From Diphasiastrum complanatum (lineage: Eukaryota > Streptophyta > Lycopodiopsida > Lycopodiales > Lycopodiaceae): a stretch of DNA of 64,000 nucleotides. The stretch lies in assembly GCA_029204225.1 (NCBI GenBank), contig CM055097.1:46327858-46391857 (forward strand). Direction: 5' to 3'. Shown here piece after piece: positions 10,395-21,589 of the stretch (position 1 is its first letter; the number at the start of each line of letters is the position of its first letter). The notes under the pieces are model-generated. The model made no database searches. It worked only from the letters and a program-made list of their open reading frames with translations, and was not told the DNA's origin. The position numbers were made by a program, and so were the translations under genes.

Positions 10395-11955
10395 CTTTGA
10401 AACATCAAGACTTGGAAATTTTGCCAAAATTTGTTGTCAATTTGTGAGCTTTGTGACAAAATGACTCAATCGATGATGGAAGGCCTTGCGGCTATGTCAG
10501 ATTGAATATCGCAGACCAGAAAGTTTCCTCAGTGTGCCTGCGGTTTGAAGGTTTTCAAGAAATCTGTTGCAATTCTGATCATGGGCTTGAATTGCCGCTT
10601 CAAAGTGCCAACAATTGTCTGTGGCTCCTACAAGCGAATATAATTAGACTATAATTTTAGTTGAACTGCTTGATGGAATGCCTTTGCTAACATCAAGAAA
10701 CCTCTCAATTATCACTAATGCACTTTAGGATGAAGTCGGGGTTGCCTTTATGGCTTCACAACATATTCTTCAATGACTACAAGGTTCCCTCAAATGCTTT
10801 TGTTGTCAGAGTCCACAAACATTGCAAGAGAAATCAGATTCTGTTGACAATATTGGAGGCACCGATCGGAAATTGCGGACATATCCACAGGAGCAGCGGC
10901 GCGGTAGTTCTACCCCGCACAGCTCGCGTCACATGAACAAGTCATGGCAGATGGAATGTTGTTTATGGAAACACTAAGCAAATTTCATGAAGCCTTGGGG
11001 ACTCATCTGAGGTAGCATTAGGCTGGGAGGCTATAAGCCACACTACCACTCCCTTACAAAATTAACAAAAGCTCCTGTGTAAGAGAGCCCACGTATGGAT
11101 TTATATGTGCCAATTTGACTTTTGACATGTGTGTCATCCCAACACCTGTGAGAAAGCAAGGGATACAAAGTTTTGTGAAATCTATCGTATTGTGAAATTT
11201 GTAGGACTAGAACTATAGATGAATTAAAAGTTGTCACACTTCTTCTTTTTTCTTGAAATCCATTGATAAAATATACATCATCTATGTATTCATCATCATT
11301 CATTCATCATGGATTCTCCCACTTTGAGAAAAACCAACCGAATTTCAAGAGACGAAATGAATTCATGTCCGACCACTTCCTCATTTGCCATTCTCCCAGG
11401 GCATGGTTTTTAGAATCAGCAAGTTTGTACGAGTTAAAACATTAGAACATCCAAGCAATATTCATAAAAATAAATTAGTTAACTACAAACTTGAGTGTAA
11501 TGGCTATGAGTCATTAACTTGGAAGCAATGATGCCTCAGATAGCCAACACTTCCTCCAAGCAACGCTCATTGTTTTCTTCCTCTGACTGAAGCAACCGGA
11601 GTTGCCTCACAAGGCCAGCCACATTGTCTCAAGAGGCTATCACATAGACCAATCCCTTGGCATCTTGAATAATAACAACAATAATAAGACGTGAATATTG
11701 AGATGGAATTTTTGTATCCAACTCTACTGTGAGGCTACATGATCTCTCACACACATACACACACACACACAGAGCCTGAGCCTAAAGCCAAAAGCTATAA
11801 CCTAATCCTAATCCACAACCCACACACACACATACTCCCTAAACCCACACACACACTCCATAAACACACGCATACACACACACACCCTCCATAAACACAC
11901 ACATTTGATGGCAAACACACACACATACACACAGCACATGCACATACACACTCGC

Positions 11956-11991
<36 letters not shown>

Positions 11992-12066
11992 AAAGCCATT
12001 AGGGCACGCATGCCCTCGCGCGCACACGTTCGCCATTGCCCGTCAACGACGGGCACAAGCAACTAG
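10395..12066 (+). mobile_element. Helitron, plus-strand copy (3' portion; right arm of the inverted repeat)
   Basis: It is the reverse complement of 4911-7262 minus the 658 bp segment, with close identity: an 86-residue frame at 11043-11303 minus differs from its partner at 5694-5954 plus by a single residue. The right end has a hairpin at 12038-12054, eight bases, then CTAG (12063-12066) and T. It carries a CA-rich tract (11745-11995) complementary to the TG tract of the other copy. No replicase is present. Confidence 0.7.
12038..12054 (+). other. Helitron 3' terminal hairpin (right copy)
   Basis: GCCCGTC-AAC-GACGGGC, a 7 bp perfect stem eight bases before CTAG. It is the mirror image of the left terminus at 4923-4939. 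Confidence 0.8.
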
Positions 12067-12116
12067 TCTATATATATTTATACTTATGTACACTTTTGCT
12101 CATGTGTATGGGTTCA

Positions 12117-12208
12117 CCCATGCATCATCCTCCCCTCACCCATGCATACATATTTTTGAAACCAAAAATTCAAAAAAGAGGATGCATGTATGGGGAGGAG
12201 GATGCATG
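12117..12208. repeat. short foldback with CATGCAT/CCTCCCC arms
   Basis: CCCATGCATCATCCTCCCC on the left pairs with GGGGAGGAGGATGCATGGG on the right, with a loop of a few dozen bases. It lies just outside the right Helitron end. No coding function is seen. Confidence 0.6.
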
Positions 12209-12604
12209 GGCCCTCCTGCCCATGCATACATCCATGGCTCCTCTCCGTCTCCCTCCTGCCCTCCATCGCTCCGTCACCCTCCTGGACCCCTCCATCCCTC
12301 CAACATTGTCTCCATAATTTGAATTTAAGGAAGGAGACTGAACGAAACCAATTTTTTTTTTATATGGAAAAACAAGTAGTTGGAAACTCCCTCTCTCTCT
12401 CACACACATATGAAGAAGGAGATCGGAGAGAGAGGAGGAGAGGAGCAGGCATTATTTTTGTTTTGAGGAGGGAAGAAAGTAGCTATTTGTTGTGGCTCCT
12501 TGAGAAGGGAAAGCATTCTCATGTTCTAGAAAAGACAACAGTCATTCTTTAAGAATGAGATTTCCTAGATTTTGGAAGTGAAAAGCATTTTATGAGGAAG
12601 AAGA

Positions 12605-13200
12605 AATAGTGTTGCAATTGTTTTCATCGCGCTACGGAATCGAGGATGCACACCACACAAGCACCTCAAAACGCGCCAAAATGTTGGCCTTTTGTTTGGT
12701 TTGGGGTTTAGGGTTTGGGGAACAAACAACCAGAAGGAGGATATCAAAGATACTGTCGAGCAAAATTCTAATGATGATGAGGAGTACAAGCCTTCAGTGC
12801 GCCAAACAGAAAGTTCCAGCTCTTCCATAAGTCTGAAGTGTGACAGAAGTATTGAAGTTGCTTCGTATATGACGGGGACGGTGTGAGTGAAAGTCAGTTA
12901 AAGCATGTTTTGCAATAACAACACAGTTTGAAAGGTAGTTTTATGAGCTTCACTGCCCATTTCCTGAACTCGGACACCCAAGAAAGCAGCATAGATCAGG
13001 CAATGATCAATACACTTTCATCTGGATGTTTGGCCAAGAAGCTTTGCAAGAAAGCAATGGTCAAATATGTCTTTCCAGTGCATGGAGATGGTAGGAGTGG
13101 TTCTGACGCCAGTACGTGTTCCCTGATTTTACCACATCATCAATTACTCCGTCTTGGACTCCACGTCAAACTTTTCTGGTGAGCCTCCAGAGACAGCACC
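12605..13200 (+). repeat. left arm of a 1.3 kb foldback
   Basis: This arm matches 13212-13875 in reverse orientation, with moderate divergence and several indels. Shared landmarks are GATGCACACCACACAAGC with AAACGCGC near the outer ends, and TGACGTGGAGTC with GAGCC near the centre at about 13205. A frame at 12928-13182 (containing FTAHFLNSDTQ) mirrors a frame on the other arm. I do not recognise the family. Confidence 0.7.
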
Positions 13201-13211
13201 CACTGGTTTCT

Positions 13212-13875
13212 GATCCACTGATCAAAAACCAGCTGGTGTTTTCTCTAAAGGCTCACCAAAAACGTTTGACGTGGAGTCGAAAAAGGAGCAATTAATGGCG
13301 TGGTAAAATCCGGGAGTATGTAGAGGCGACACAACCACTCCTTTCGTCTGCATGCCCTGGACAGACCTTTTTGGCCATTGCTTTCTTGCAAGGCTTCCTG
13401 GCAAAATATCCACCCAGAAAGGGTAGTGAACATTGCCTGATATATACTACTTCGTTGGGTGTCAAAGTTCAGGAAATGGGCAGTGAAGCCAAAACCTAAA
13501 TCATAAAACAGTATAAAGCCAACATAACTGCCTTTCAAATTCTGTATTAATTGCAAAACCTGCTCTAACTGACTTTCATTTACACCATCCCCATCGGTAA
13601 CCAAGTAGCTTCAGTACGTCTGTCGCACTCTTCAATTATGGAAGAGATCGAACTTTCTTCCTAGCTAACTGAAGGCTTGTACTCTTCATCATCAGAAGAA
13701 TCTTGCTCAACAATGTATTTGATGTCCTTCTTTTAACCATTTGTTTGCTAGCCCTTGGCCCTAAAGCATACGATAGGTCCACACTTTTGCGCGTTTTGAT
13801 GGGCTTGTGTGGTGTGCGTCCTCAATTCCATGGCTTGATGAAAACAACTGTGGAAAAACTGTTGTTCACAATTTT
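13212..13875 (-). repeat. right arm of the 1.3 kb foldback
   Basis: Reverse-complement partner of 12605-13200. On the minus strand the frame 13245-13604 carries FTAHFLNFDTQ and an acidic DGDGVNESQLEQ stretch. These resemble the plus-strand reading of the left arm, so both arms derive from one ancestral sequence, possibly a piece of coding DNA. The identity is unknown. Confidence 0.7.
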
Positions 13876-13984
13876 AAACTCCAGAAGTTAATGGACAATA
13901 GAAGAGTGAATGGTCAGCAGAACTATGCCATTCACTACAGGGAACCACATGACCGACCATCCTGCAACAAGTATAGCTACCTCT

Positions 13985-14543
13985 GTCAGCACAGGCCTAC
14001 ACAGTACTATGTCTTATACGATGTGATCGGTTTCCCCCTAGGTGAACTTCAACAGCTTACTACTTACATATGCAAAATTGTTTCATTCACTACAGGGAAC
14101 CACGAGACCTACACAGTACTATGTCTTATATGATATGATCGGTTTCCCCCCGGATGAACTTCAACAGCTTACTAATTACTTATGCAAAACTGTTCCATTC
14201 ACTACAGGGAACCACGAGACCTACACAATACTATGTCTTATATGATGTGATCGATTTCCCCCCGGATGAACTTCAACAGCTTACTAATTACTTATGCAGA
14301 ACTGTTCCATTCACTACAGGGAAACACGAGACCTACACAGTACTATGTCTTATATGATGTGATCGATTTCCCCCCGGCTAAACTTCAACAACTTACTAAT
14401 TACATATGCAAAACTGTTCCATTCACTACAGGGAACCACGAGACCTACACAGTACTATGTCTTATATGATGTGATCGGTTTCCCTCCGGATGAACTTCAA
14501 CAACTTACTAATAACTTATGCAAAACTGTTTCATTCACTACAG
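13985..14543. repeat. tandem array of five 112 bp units
   Basis: The word CACTACAGGGAA-CACGAGACC recurs with its GGG at 14095, 14207, 14319 and 14431, and the same position is reached at 14543, so the period is exactly 112 bp. Units differ at a few positions. Because 112 is not a multiple of three, the apparent proteins around 14042-14469 are the same repeat read in rotating frames and are not genes. The array joins the 361 bp repeat at 14543. Confidence 0.92.
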
Positions 14544-15555
14544 GCCGTCCGTCTATTCCTCGTCCTGTCTGCTCCCACAGGTTCCTAGCGAGGTTGTCCG
14601 TTGGCCGAAACGGACGGCACCCAAAACAAATCCTGTTTGGAGAAACTGGGCCGTCGGACGGAGAGCTGCAAAACTAGTCCATTTCGCTTGACCTGATTGC
14701 ATTTTTGTCCAGTCGAACGGCCATTTTGACCAAACGACACCCGAATTGAGCCAGGCTCGGTCCCTTGAGATCGTATCGGGATCACGAATCGGTGGACTGT
14801 ATTCGTGGACCATTTTGTCGATTCCAAATGTTTTCAGGTCCCGACCGGACAAAGTGTCCCTGAAGCCCTGTTTGACGACGAACTTCGGAGGGACGTACTT
14901 GGCCTGCCGTTCGTCTGGTCCTCGTCCCGTCTGCTCCCACAGGTTCCTATCGAGGTTGTCCACTGGCCAAAACGGACGACACCTGAAATGGATCCCGTTT
15001 GGAGAAACGGGATCGTCGAACGAAGAGCTGCAAAACTAGTCCATTTCGCTTGACCTAATTACGTTTCTGTCCCGTCGAAGGGCCATTTTGACCGAACGAC
15101 ACCCGAATCGAGTCAGGCTCTATCCTTTGAGTTTGTATCGGGATCACGAATCCGTGGACTGTATTCCTGGACCATTTTGTCGATTCCAAATGTTTTCAAG
15201 TCTCGTCCCTCGCGAAGTATCCTTGAAGCCATGTTCAACGTCGAACTTCGGACGGACGTTCTGGGTTTTTCGTCGGTCCTTTCCTCGTCTTGTCTGTTCC
15301 GACAGGTTCCTATCGAGGTTGTCCACTGGCTGAAACAAACGGCACCTGAAACGGATCCCGTTTGAAGAAATGGGGCCGTCGGACGAAAAGCTGCAAAACT
15401 AGTCCATTTAGATTGACCTAATTGTGATTATGTCCCGTCGAACGGCCATTTTGACCGGACGATACCCGAATTGAGCTAGGCTCGATCCCTTGGGTTTGTA
15501 CCCGCTTCACAAACCTGTGGACTATATTCATGGACCATTAATACATTCTACACAA
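14544..15555. repeat. tandem array of about 2.8 units of a 361 bp repeat
   Basis: ACAGGTTCCTA-CGAGGTTGTCC recurs at about 14577, 14938 and 15300, giving a period of 361-362 bp. Each unit also contains GAGCTGCAAAACTAGTCCA and GGCCATTTTGACC. A reverse copy is at about 9520-9890, and a diverged relative sits at 55568-55745. No coding function is supported. Confidence 0.88.
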
Positions 15556-15970
<415 letters not shown>

Positions 15971-16160
15971 TTGCACGGAGCAAACCATTTCTGACTAACC
16001 ATTCAAATTTCACAGAGCTAACCATTTGTAAGCAACCACGATAAATTAGCCATGACACAAATAGACTGTAAAAAAATATATAAATCTCATCTGATGCCAC
16101 TGTACATGATGCTAAAATGTGTATCAGTATCGACAAGTCTGTGCTAAAAAAATCATCCCT

Positions 16161-18436
16161 CTACGTGCCAAATGCATCTGCAGGGGTGTCAAATATAAAG
16201 TCTGGCTGGGAGTCTGGAGGCATCTGGGACTCCTCTAAGTCTGGGCCAACGCCTGCCAAGAGACGACTAGAAAAATCATCACTGCGTCCCCTCTTGGCTG
16301 GCCTGCCTCTGGGTTTGCCGGAAGGAACCCTCTGTGGTACACTCCTGCCTGGGGGTCTCCCTCTGCCACGGGGGGGTCTCTGGGAAGAATTGTCTGCCTG
16401 TGATGCTCTGAGTCGTCTCTGCGCTATCTGTCTCTGGGCAGCAGCCTCTGTCTCCCTCGCAAATTACCAGCCATCATCTGAAAGGGGGCATGATGCGGGA
16501 GTACTGGGTGGGGCATGTGGACCATCCCCTGCAAGGTCAACCGTCTCGTCTGAATCATATGTGGGCTAATCAGAGGAGGGCAATGGAACGTCAGCAGGGA
16601 GGGGGGTGGTCTCATCGGCATCGGCATCATCCTTGGGATCACCCCGCAGAGCACGCCGAGAGACTCACCTATGCGGTCCATGAACTCGTAAATGAGGCCC
16701 ATCGTGCACCCCTCGAGGTCAACGAGCCTCAGAACAAAGTAGATGGGGCGCATGACGTCCATCAGCTGCTGCATATCCACCCAGAAAGGCTCCATGAATA
16801 AGATGTCGTGGAAGGCCAAGCCCTCTGGGGTCGTGGACAGGTCCATGGTGGTGAACTCTACAGAAGTAGCCATGTGCCGCAAATCACCCTTCGGCTTGTG
16901 TAGCCGCTCAAGCATGATGAACTGGTAGGCGAAGCGGGTGCGAGCGGGCTTGTTCAAGTCGAGCCTGCATTGACAAACGGAATGAGAGGCACACATGAAA
17001 CGAGCAAAAAAAAAGAAGCATCTTGAACGAGCCAAAAAGTCAATACCATATTACTTGTTGAATGTGCGGAAAAGGGCAGTCATGCGGCGCTTGCGTGTGA
17101 TGAAGTCCACAACCGCAACTGCCCTCGTGAGAATCTCACTGACCCAAGGCAAGCGCCCGATGGAATGCAGGAGGAGGTCCAGTGAGTGTGCAGCACATGG
17201 AGTCCACACAATGGAGGGGTACTCTTCCATAAGAAGCTCCCCCATACCGCGGCAGTTGGACGCATTGTCCGTCACAACCTTTCGCGATACGTTCACATGA
17301 TCAGTTCACAGCTTGGAAACACATTGCAATCAATCGAAAGCTACGCAAAACTTTTGTATCAACATTAAGCAGTACATGACCAAGCAACTAATGAAAAAAA
17401 AATTGTACCTGGACAACGCGTTGTGGCCCAACCTCTATCGCTGCGCGGATGATGCTGTAAATGTACTCGGCCGAGTGCACTCTCCCTGCCTCGGAGGCGT
17501 CGATGCTGCGCAGGAACATGGAACCGTAACAACTAGAAACAATCACATTGATGAGTGTATGTCTACGACAATCAGTCCACCCATCAGCCATGATGGAACA
17601 GCCGTATCTATCCCAAGCCTCCTACAGTGCGGCTAGTCTCTCTCTGACTGATGCAAACCGGTCCTGGAGCAAAGGGCCGCGTAGTGCGTCGACTGTGGGT
17701 GGTGTGTAGCCGAGCCCGCAGACTGCAACTTTCGAGATAGCCTCTCGAAAGATGCGGGATGATGCCATGATAAAGGGGAGGTTCAGGTCATAGAACATCT
17801 GTGCTATGGTCCTGGTGGCCTCTCTATGCTGCCCCTCTCTGAAAGATCCAGGCAAGGACATCTGTCTGGTGCCTCGGGATGTGGATGGCTGGGAGGATGT
17901 GGATGGACGATGCGGACCTGTAGGTGGTGGCATAGGTGTAGGTGCGGAGGCGGAAGATGTGGACGGGCCATGCAGATCTGACGGTGATGGCACAGGCGTA
18001 GGTGTAGCAGTGGAGGCTATGGATCCATGGGGAGTACTGGCGGAGGGGGTACGGGTGGTTGTGGCGGAGGCAGAGGCAGAGGCGGTGGCTGTGGCAGAGG
18101 CAGAGGCGGAGGTGGAGGCTGTGGCGGGTGCGGATGCGACGGTGGGGGTGGGGGCGGTGGCGCTAGGTGTACCAGTGGCAGGGTCGATGGCAGTGGGTGC
18201 ACCAATGGAAACAGAGCCCGCGACATCTGTGGACGGCTCAAGAATGCGAGCCCTATCCGTAGCGGAGATGACCATACAAATGTCGATCCCGTAGCGTCCC
18301 CCCATGGGTCGGACTCGCAATCCCCCCCAAATGTGCTCGAACCCGAGAGGCGTTCCCTGTGAACTGCTTTCGACAAAAAGGACCACGCCACTTTTTGTCG
18401 GGCATCAACTCCACCTCATCCCAAATGGGACGAGCG

Positions 18437-18441
<5 letters not shown>
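16161..18441 (-). pseudogene. hAT-like transposase with BED finger, DUF659 and AT-hooks; broken by a stop and a frameshift
   Basis: The reading starts at 18441 (MAARPIWDEVEL) with a BED-type zinc finger (W at residue 7, then a C...H pattern ending RVRAHLGG). The frame shifts near a seven-C run at 18322-18328. An Ala/Ser/Thr/Pro-rich linker of about 110 residues follows, and then a DUF659 domain: FYDLNLPF, YTPPTVDALRGPLL, and after an in-frame TAG (17622-17624) MADGWTD, a metal-site region in hAT relatives. Introns at 17279-17408 (130 bp) and 16966-17054 (89 bp) are canonical and rejoin VVQ to VVTDNASN and FNK to LDLNK. The C-terminus has two AT-hooks (RGRGRPPG and KPRGRPA) and ends at 16161-16163. 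A frame change near 16640 separates it from the middle. The standard hAT dimerisation domain is not seen. The product would be nuclear and DNA-binding. With only a few lesions it looks recently inactivated. A sequencing error at the C run is possible. Confidence 0.8.

Positions 18442-18524
<83 letters not shown>
18440..18524. repeat. (CT)n microsatellite at the start of the hAT-like gene
   Basis: About 85 bp of CT begins at the very base before the ATG of the minus-strand transposase. Any 5' leader would therefore be (GA)n. Confidence 0.97.
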
Positions 18525-18527
<3 letters not shown>

Positions 18528-18789
18528 TCAGATCCTAGACCCCAAATCCAAGCACCCTAAACCCTAAATCCTAAACTCACACACACACACCATGTCTCGT
18601 ACATGCGTGCACACAGACAAATCCTCTCTCTCTCCGTCCCTCACGCTCTCTGTCTCTTCCTCTCTCTCTCTCACACACAAATCACCATACACACACACAT
18701 CTATATGCACACAAATCAACAATATCCACACACACACACACATAAATTATCACACACACACAATCATCACACACACACACAAACACCAT

Positions 18790-18791
<2 letters not shown>
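18525..18791. repeat. CA-rich and CTCT-rich low-complexity DNA
   Basis: Interrupted ACACAC and CTCTCT runs plus the word CCCTAAACCCTAAATCC, similar to the plant telomere repeat, at about 18558. No gene is seen. Confidence 0.7.

Positions 18792-18849
<58 letters not shown>
18792..18849. repeat. (CT)n microsatellite
   Basis: Uninterrupted CT of about 56 bp. Confidence 0.95.
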
Positions 18850-18850
<1 letters not shown>

Positions 18851-18939
18851 GAACTCTTTCTCTCCTCTCGGGCTTCAGGCTTCTGCGGAACAGTCCGCTG
18901 CCCGCGCCCTTTTGTTTTTTTTTTCCTTTTTTTAAAAAA

Positions 18940-19309
18940 AGGCGTCTGGACACTAGACGCGTCCAGCAAAAAAATTTGACAATTTTTTGGACACGTCCGA
19001 CCCCGCGTCCGGGGGTCGAACGCGTCCGGGTCCAGGCGTCGGACGTGGACGCGAAAAGGCCGCGTCCGGCCCGGACCCACATGTCTGATATATAAAAATA
19101 TATATATATCTAAGGTAGCGGACACTGCGTCCGAACACGCGCGGGCGCAGACGCGCCAGGGGTGCGTCGGGGGGTCCGAACGAGTCTGCTTTTTTTTTTT
19201 ATAGTTTTTTTAGTGTTATTTAGTCTAAAAAAAAAAATTTAAATGGGACGCGTCCGAGGACGCGGATTGCCCGTGTCCGGCCTGGACGCGCATCCCTGAT
19301 AGATAGATA

Positions 19310-19310
<1 letters not shown>
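18940..19310. repeat. CpG-rich repeat built on GCGTCCGG/GGACGCG
   Basis: GTCCGGCC-GGAC blocks occur repeatedly, including two similar direct copies near 19062-19090 and 19275-19302 that end in CTGATA. The CpG density is unlike the AT-rich surroundings. It may be the body or ends of a small transposon, but the boundaries are unclear. Confidence 0.5.

Positions 19311-19382
<72 letters not shown>
19311..19382. repeat. (TA)n-(GA)n compound microsatellite
   Basis: ATATAT then AGAGAG, about 70 bp, just left of the copia insertion at 19450. Confidence 0.95.
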
Positions 19383-19383
<1 letters not shown>

Positions 19384-19449
19384 ATACATCTATACACGTC
19401 CCTCAAGCTGGCAACCATGTTTAAAAGCTTGTAACTAAAGGATGCCCTT

Positions 19450-19922
19450 TGTTGGAATGTAAATGGAATTGCTTACATTACCATAGGTTACTTTGACCCA
19501 AAAGGTCGAGAGTTGTGTAACCATGGTCATTTATTATATTAAGCCTACTAAACTTAGAGTTAGCTAAGTTAGTATGAAATTAACTTGGTAGGGACTCATG
19601 GGTCCACTAGGTCTAATTGTGACATTAAGTACCCCAACTTGACATAATGGAGGTACCTTATTCTTTCTATGTAACTTATAGAAAGTTGGATAGTCAATGG
19701 TCAAGTAGTTGAATAGCCAATAGTCATGAAGTTAAATAGTCATCTCGGACTATATATATGTGTGCATCCCATTTGTATGAGATACTTTTGTAAGCAATAC
19801 TAACTATTCTCCTTAGCTGTCCACGAGTTTCTACAAGAGGGTTTCTAACCATCTCTCTTTTGAGAATGCTTTGTGTGATTGAATAGTTAAGATTCTGGAT
19901 CCTTAGGCTTCTATTTCCTACA
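19450..19922 (+). repeat. copia 5' LTR, 473 bp
   Basis: Begins TGTTGGAATG, ends TTTCCTACA, and is followed directly by the primer site TGGTATCAGTGCC (19923-19935). Near-identical to 30750-31228. Confidence 0.93.
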
Positions 19923-19935
19923 TGGTATCAGTGCC
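19923..19935 (+). other. copia primer-binding site
   Basis: TGGTATCAGTGCC abuts the 5' LTR, a close match to the initiator tRNA-Met complement. Confidence 0.85.
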
Positions 19936-20525
19936 TTTAGGTGATCATATTGCTTGCAGGAGGGCTCCCAATAGGAAGCTATCTTCTTCCCCTTTTGGTT
20001 GCAGAAAATCATCAAGCTGGTGATTTTTGCAGGAGAAGAATCTGTTCATCTTCTTATAGCTTTTTTGCAGGAAATTGCAGGGCACCTTCACCTATTTGAG
20101 AGCTAGCAGTAGGGTGCCCATGCTCAAACCAATTGCACGTGATCTTGACTCAATTACATGCTGAAAATTTCGGATTTACTTCTTAAATGAAGATACATGT
20201 GTTTTGGACACATTTCTTGCTAAAATTTCCGTGTTGGTGAGCTTGGAGTAGGGCGCTACCATCAGCTCTATATGCACATAGTGTGCACTCTTTTCAGCCA
20301 CAAATTTCTGGTTTTGGTTTTGGCTTCATTCGAAGTCTACCTATTTGTGAGCATTCTGTTTTTTGTGCAGAAATCAGCCACCTATTTCATTACTTGTTGA
20401 GCAAATTGCATGTGGAGTATTGCAATCTATTGTGCTCATAATTTCAGCTTTGAGGTTGCTGCCCTTTGAGTAGATTTTGTCTTGCAAAGTCTATTTCCTA
20501 TCTACTACAAGCTGATTTTTCTGTT

Positions 20526-21011
20526 ATGGCTAAAAAATCAGAGTCTATTTGTTCTTTATTTAATGAAGATAGGCTAGATGGCACAAACTATTCCTTGTGG
20601 TGCTACATGATAAAGAACCTTCTAATTGCTAAAGGTTTGTGGGAAGTAGTTAATGGTGACGAAGAGAGGCAGCCTACCTTGGCACCTATTACACCATCTA
20701 GAACAACTACTTCATCATCTACTGAGGTGTCTTCAGATCAGCAAAAGAAGTGGGATCGACGAGATGCACAAGCACATTCCGTCATTGCATTATCAGTGAA
20801 GAGATCTATCCTTCCACATATTAGATCATGCAAGACTTCCAAAAGTGCTTGGGAGACTCTTGCAAAGATGTTTCAAGTAAAGAATGCGGCAAAAGTGGTA
20901 TATCTTCGAAATCAACTTTCTATCTTGAAGATGCAAGAAGGTGATTTGCTTACGAACCACTTGACGAAGATCAAGGATCTCGAGAGGAGCTTCTTAGTAT
21001 TGATGAGGTGA
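20526..21011 (+). pseudogene. copia gag polyprotein, N-terminal part
   Basis: The methionine at 20526 (MAKKSESICSLFNEDRLDG) is preferred over an upstream one because copia gag proteins begin with a short lead into L-x-G-x-N-Y-x-x-W. That motif follows here as LDGTNYSLWCYMIKNLL. A Ser/Thr-rich insert precedes KKWDRRDAQAHSVIALS. Then comes the UBN2-type region ILPHIRSCKTSKSAWETL and YLRNQLSILKMQEGD. Length to the stop at 21009-21011 is 161 codons. A normal gag would continue, so a frame break occurs near 21000. Confidence 0.85.
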
Positions 21012-21029
21012 TTGAGAACTCACAATTTG

Positions 21030-21400
21030 TATCTATTACTTACTCTCAACTCTCTTCCTGATTCCTACCTTCCATTTGTGTCATCATTGAGTATTTCTCT
21101 TAGGGGACAGCAAATCTCCTTCGATGAACTTGTTGGCTTACTTCTTCAAGAAGAGCAAACAAGGAATCAACTTTGGTGAACAAGAAGATCAAGCTTTCTT
21201 GGCAAAAGGCAAAGGCAAAGGCAAGTGGAAAGGGAATCCTTCTTTCAAAACTTCCAAAGATGATCAAAAATCTAAGGAAGCTCAAGATCAAGGCTCCAAG
21301 AAGAACGGGTAAGTGCCACTATTGCAAGAAGTTTGGGCATCACATCAATGAATGTAGGAAGAGGCTTGCAAAGGAGAAAAGAGAAAGGTAACGATACAAG
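21030..21400 (+). pseudogene. copia gag C-terminus with CCHC zinc knuckle
   Basis: After the frame break, a Lys-rich stretch leads to CHYCKKFGHHINEC, a retroviral-type CX2CX4HX4C knuckle that binds template RNA. The knuckle frame (21173-21391) differs from the overlapping 21124-21312 frame, so a second indel lies between. Confidence 0.85.
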
Positions 21401-21589
21401 TACCGCAATCATACTTTGGAACAACAATTTGAAAGGAGGATAATCTTTTCAATAATGATTATGCTTTTGTCACTAATAATCTCATCTCTCCTCAAGACGA
21501 GATTTCTGCCACTTCAAATCTTGCTGGTTTTCTCAGGAAAACAGCTCATCTTCAGCTTTACAAGTTGCTGTTTTTTTCATCTATTGATT

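Noticed and set aside
12036-12552. Overlapping plus-strand frames near CATGCAT repeats
   Set aside because: Low-complexity wording and overlap in several frames; no domain.
14042-14469. Series of similar 67-residue frames
   Set aside because: They are produced by the 112 bp tandem repeat read in rotating frames.
13985-14543. CRISPR-like array
   Set aside because: Units are 112 bp with no short repeat/variable spacer structure, and the genome is a plant's.
17806-18362. Gly/Ala/Val-rich frames on the plus strand
   Set aside because: They are antisense to the Ala/Ser/Pro linker of the hAT-like transposase, which has domain support on the minus strand.
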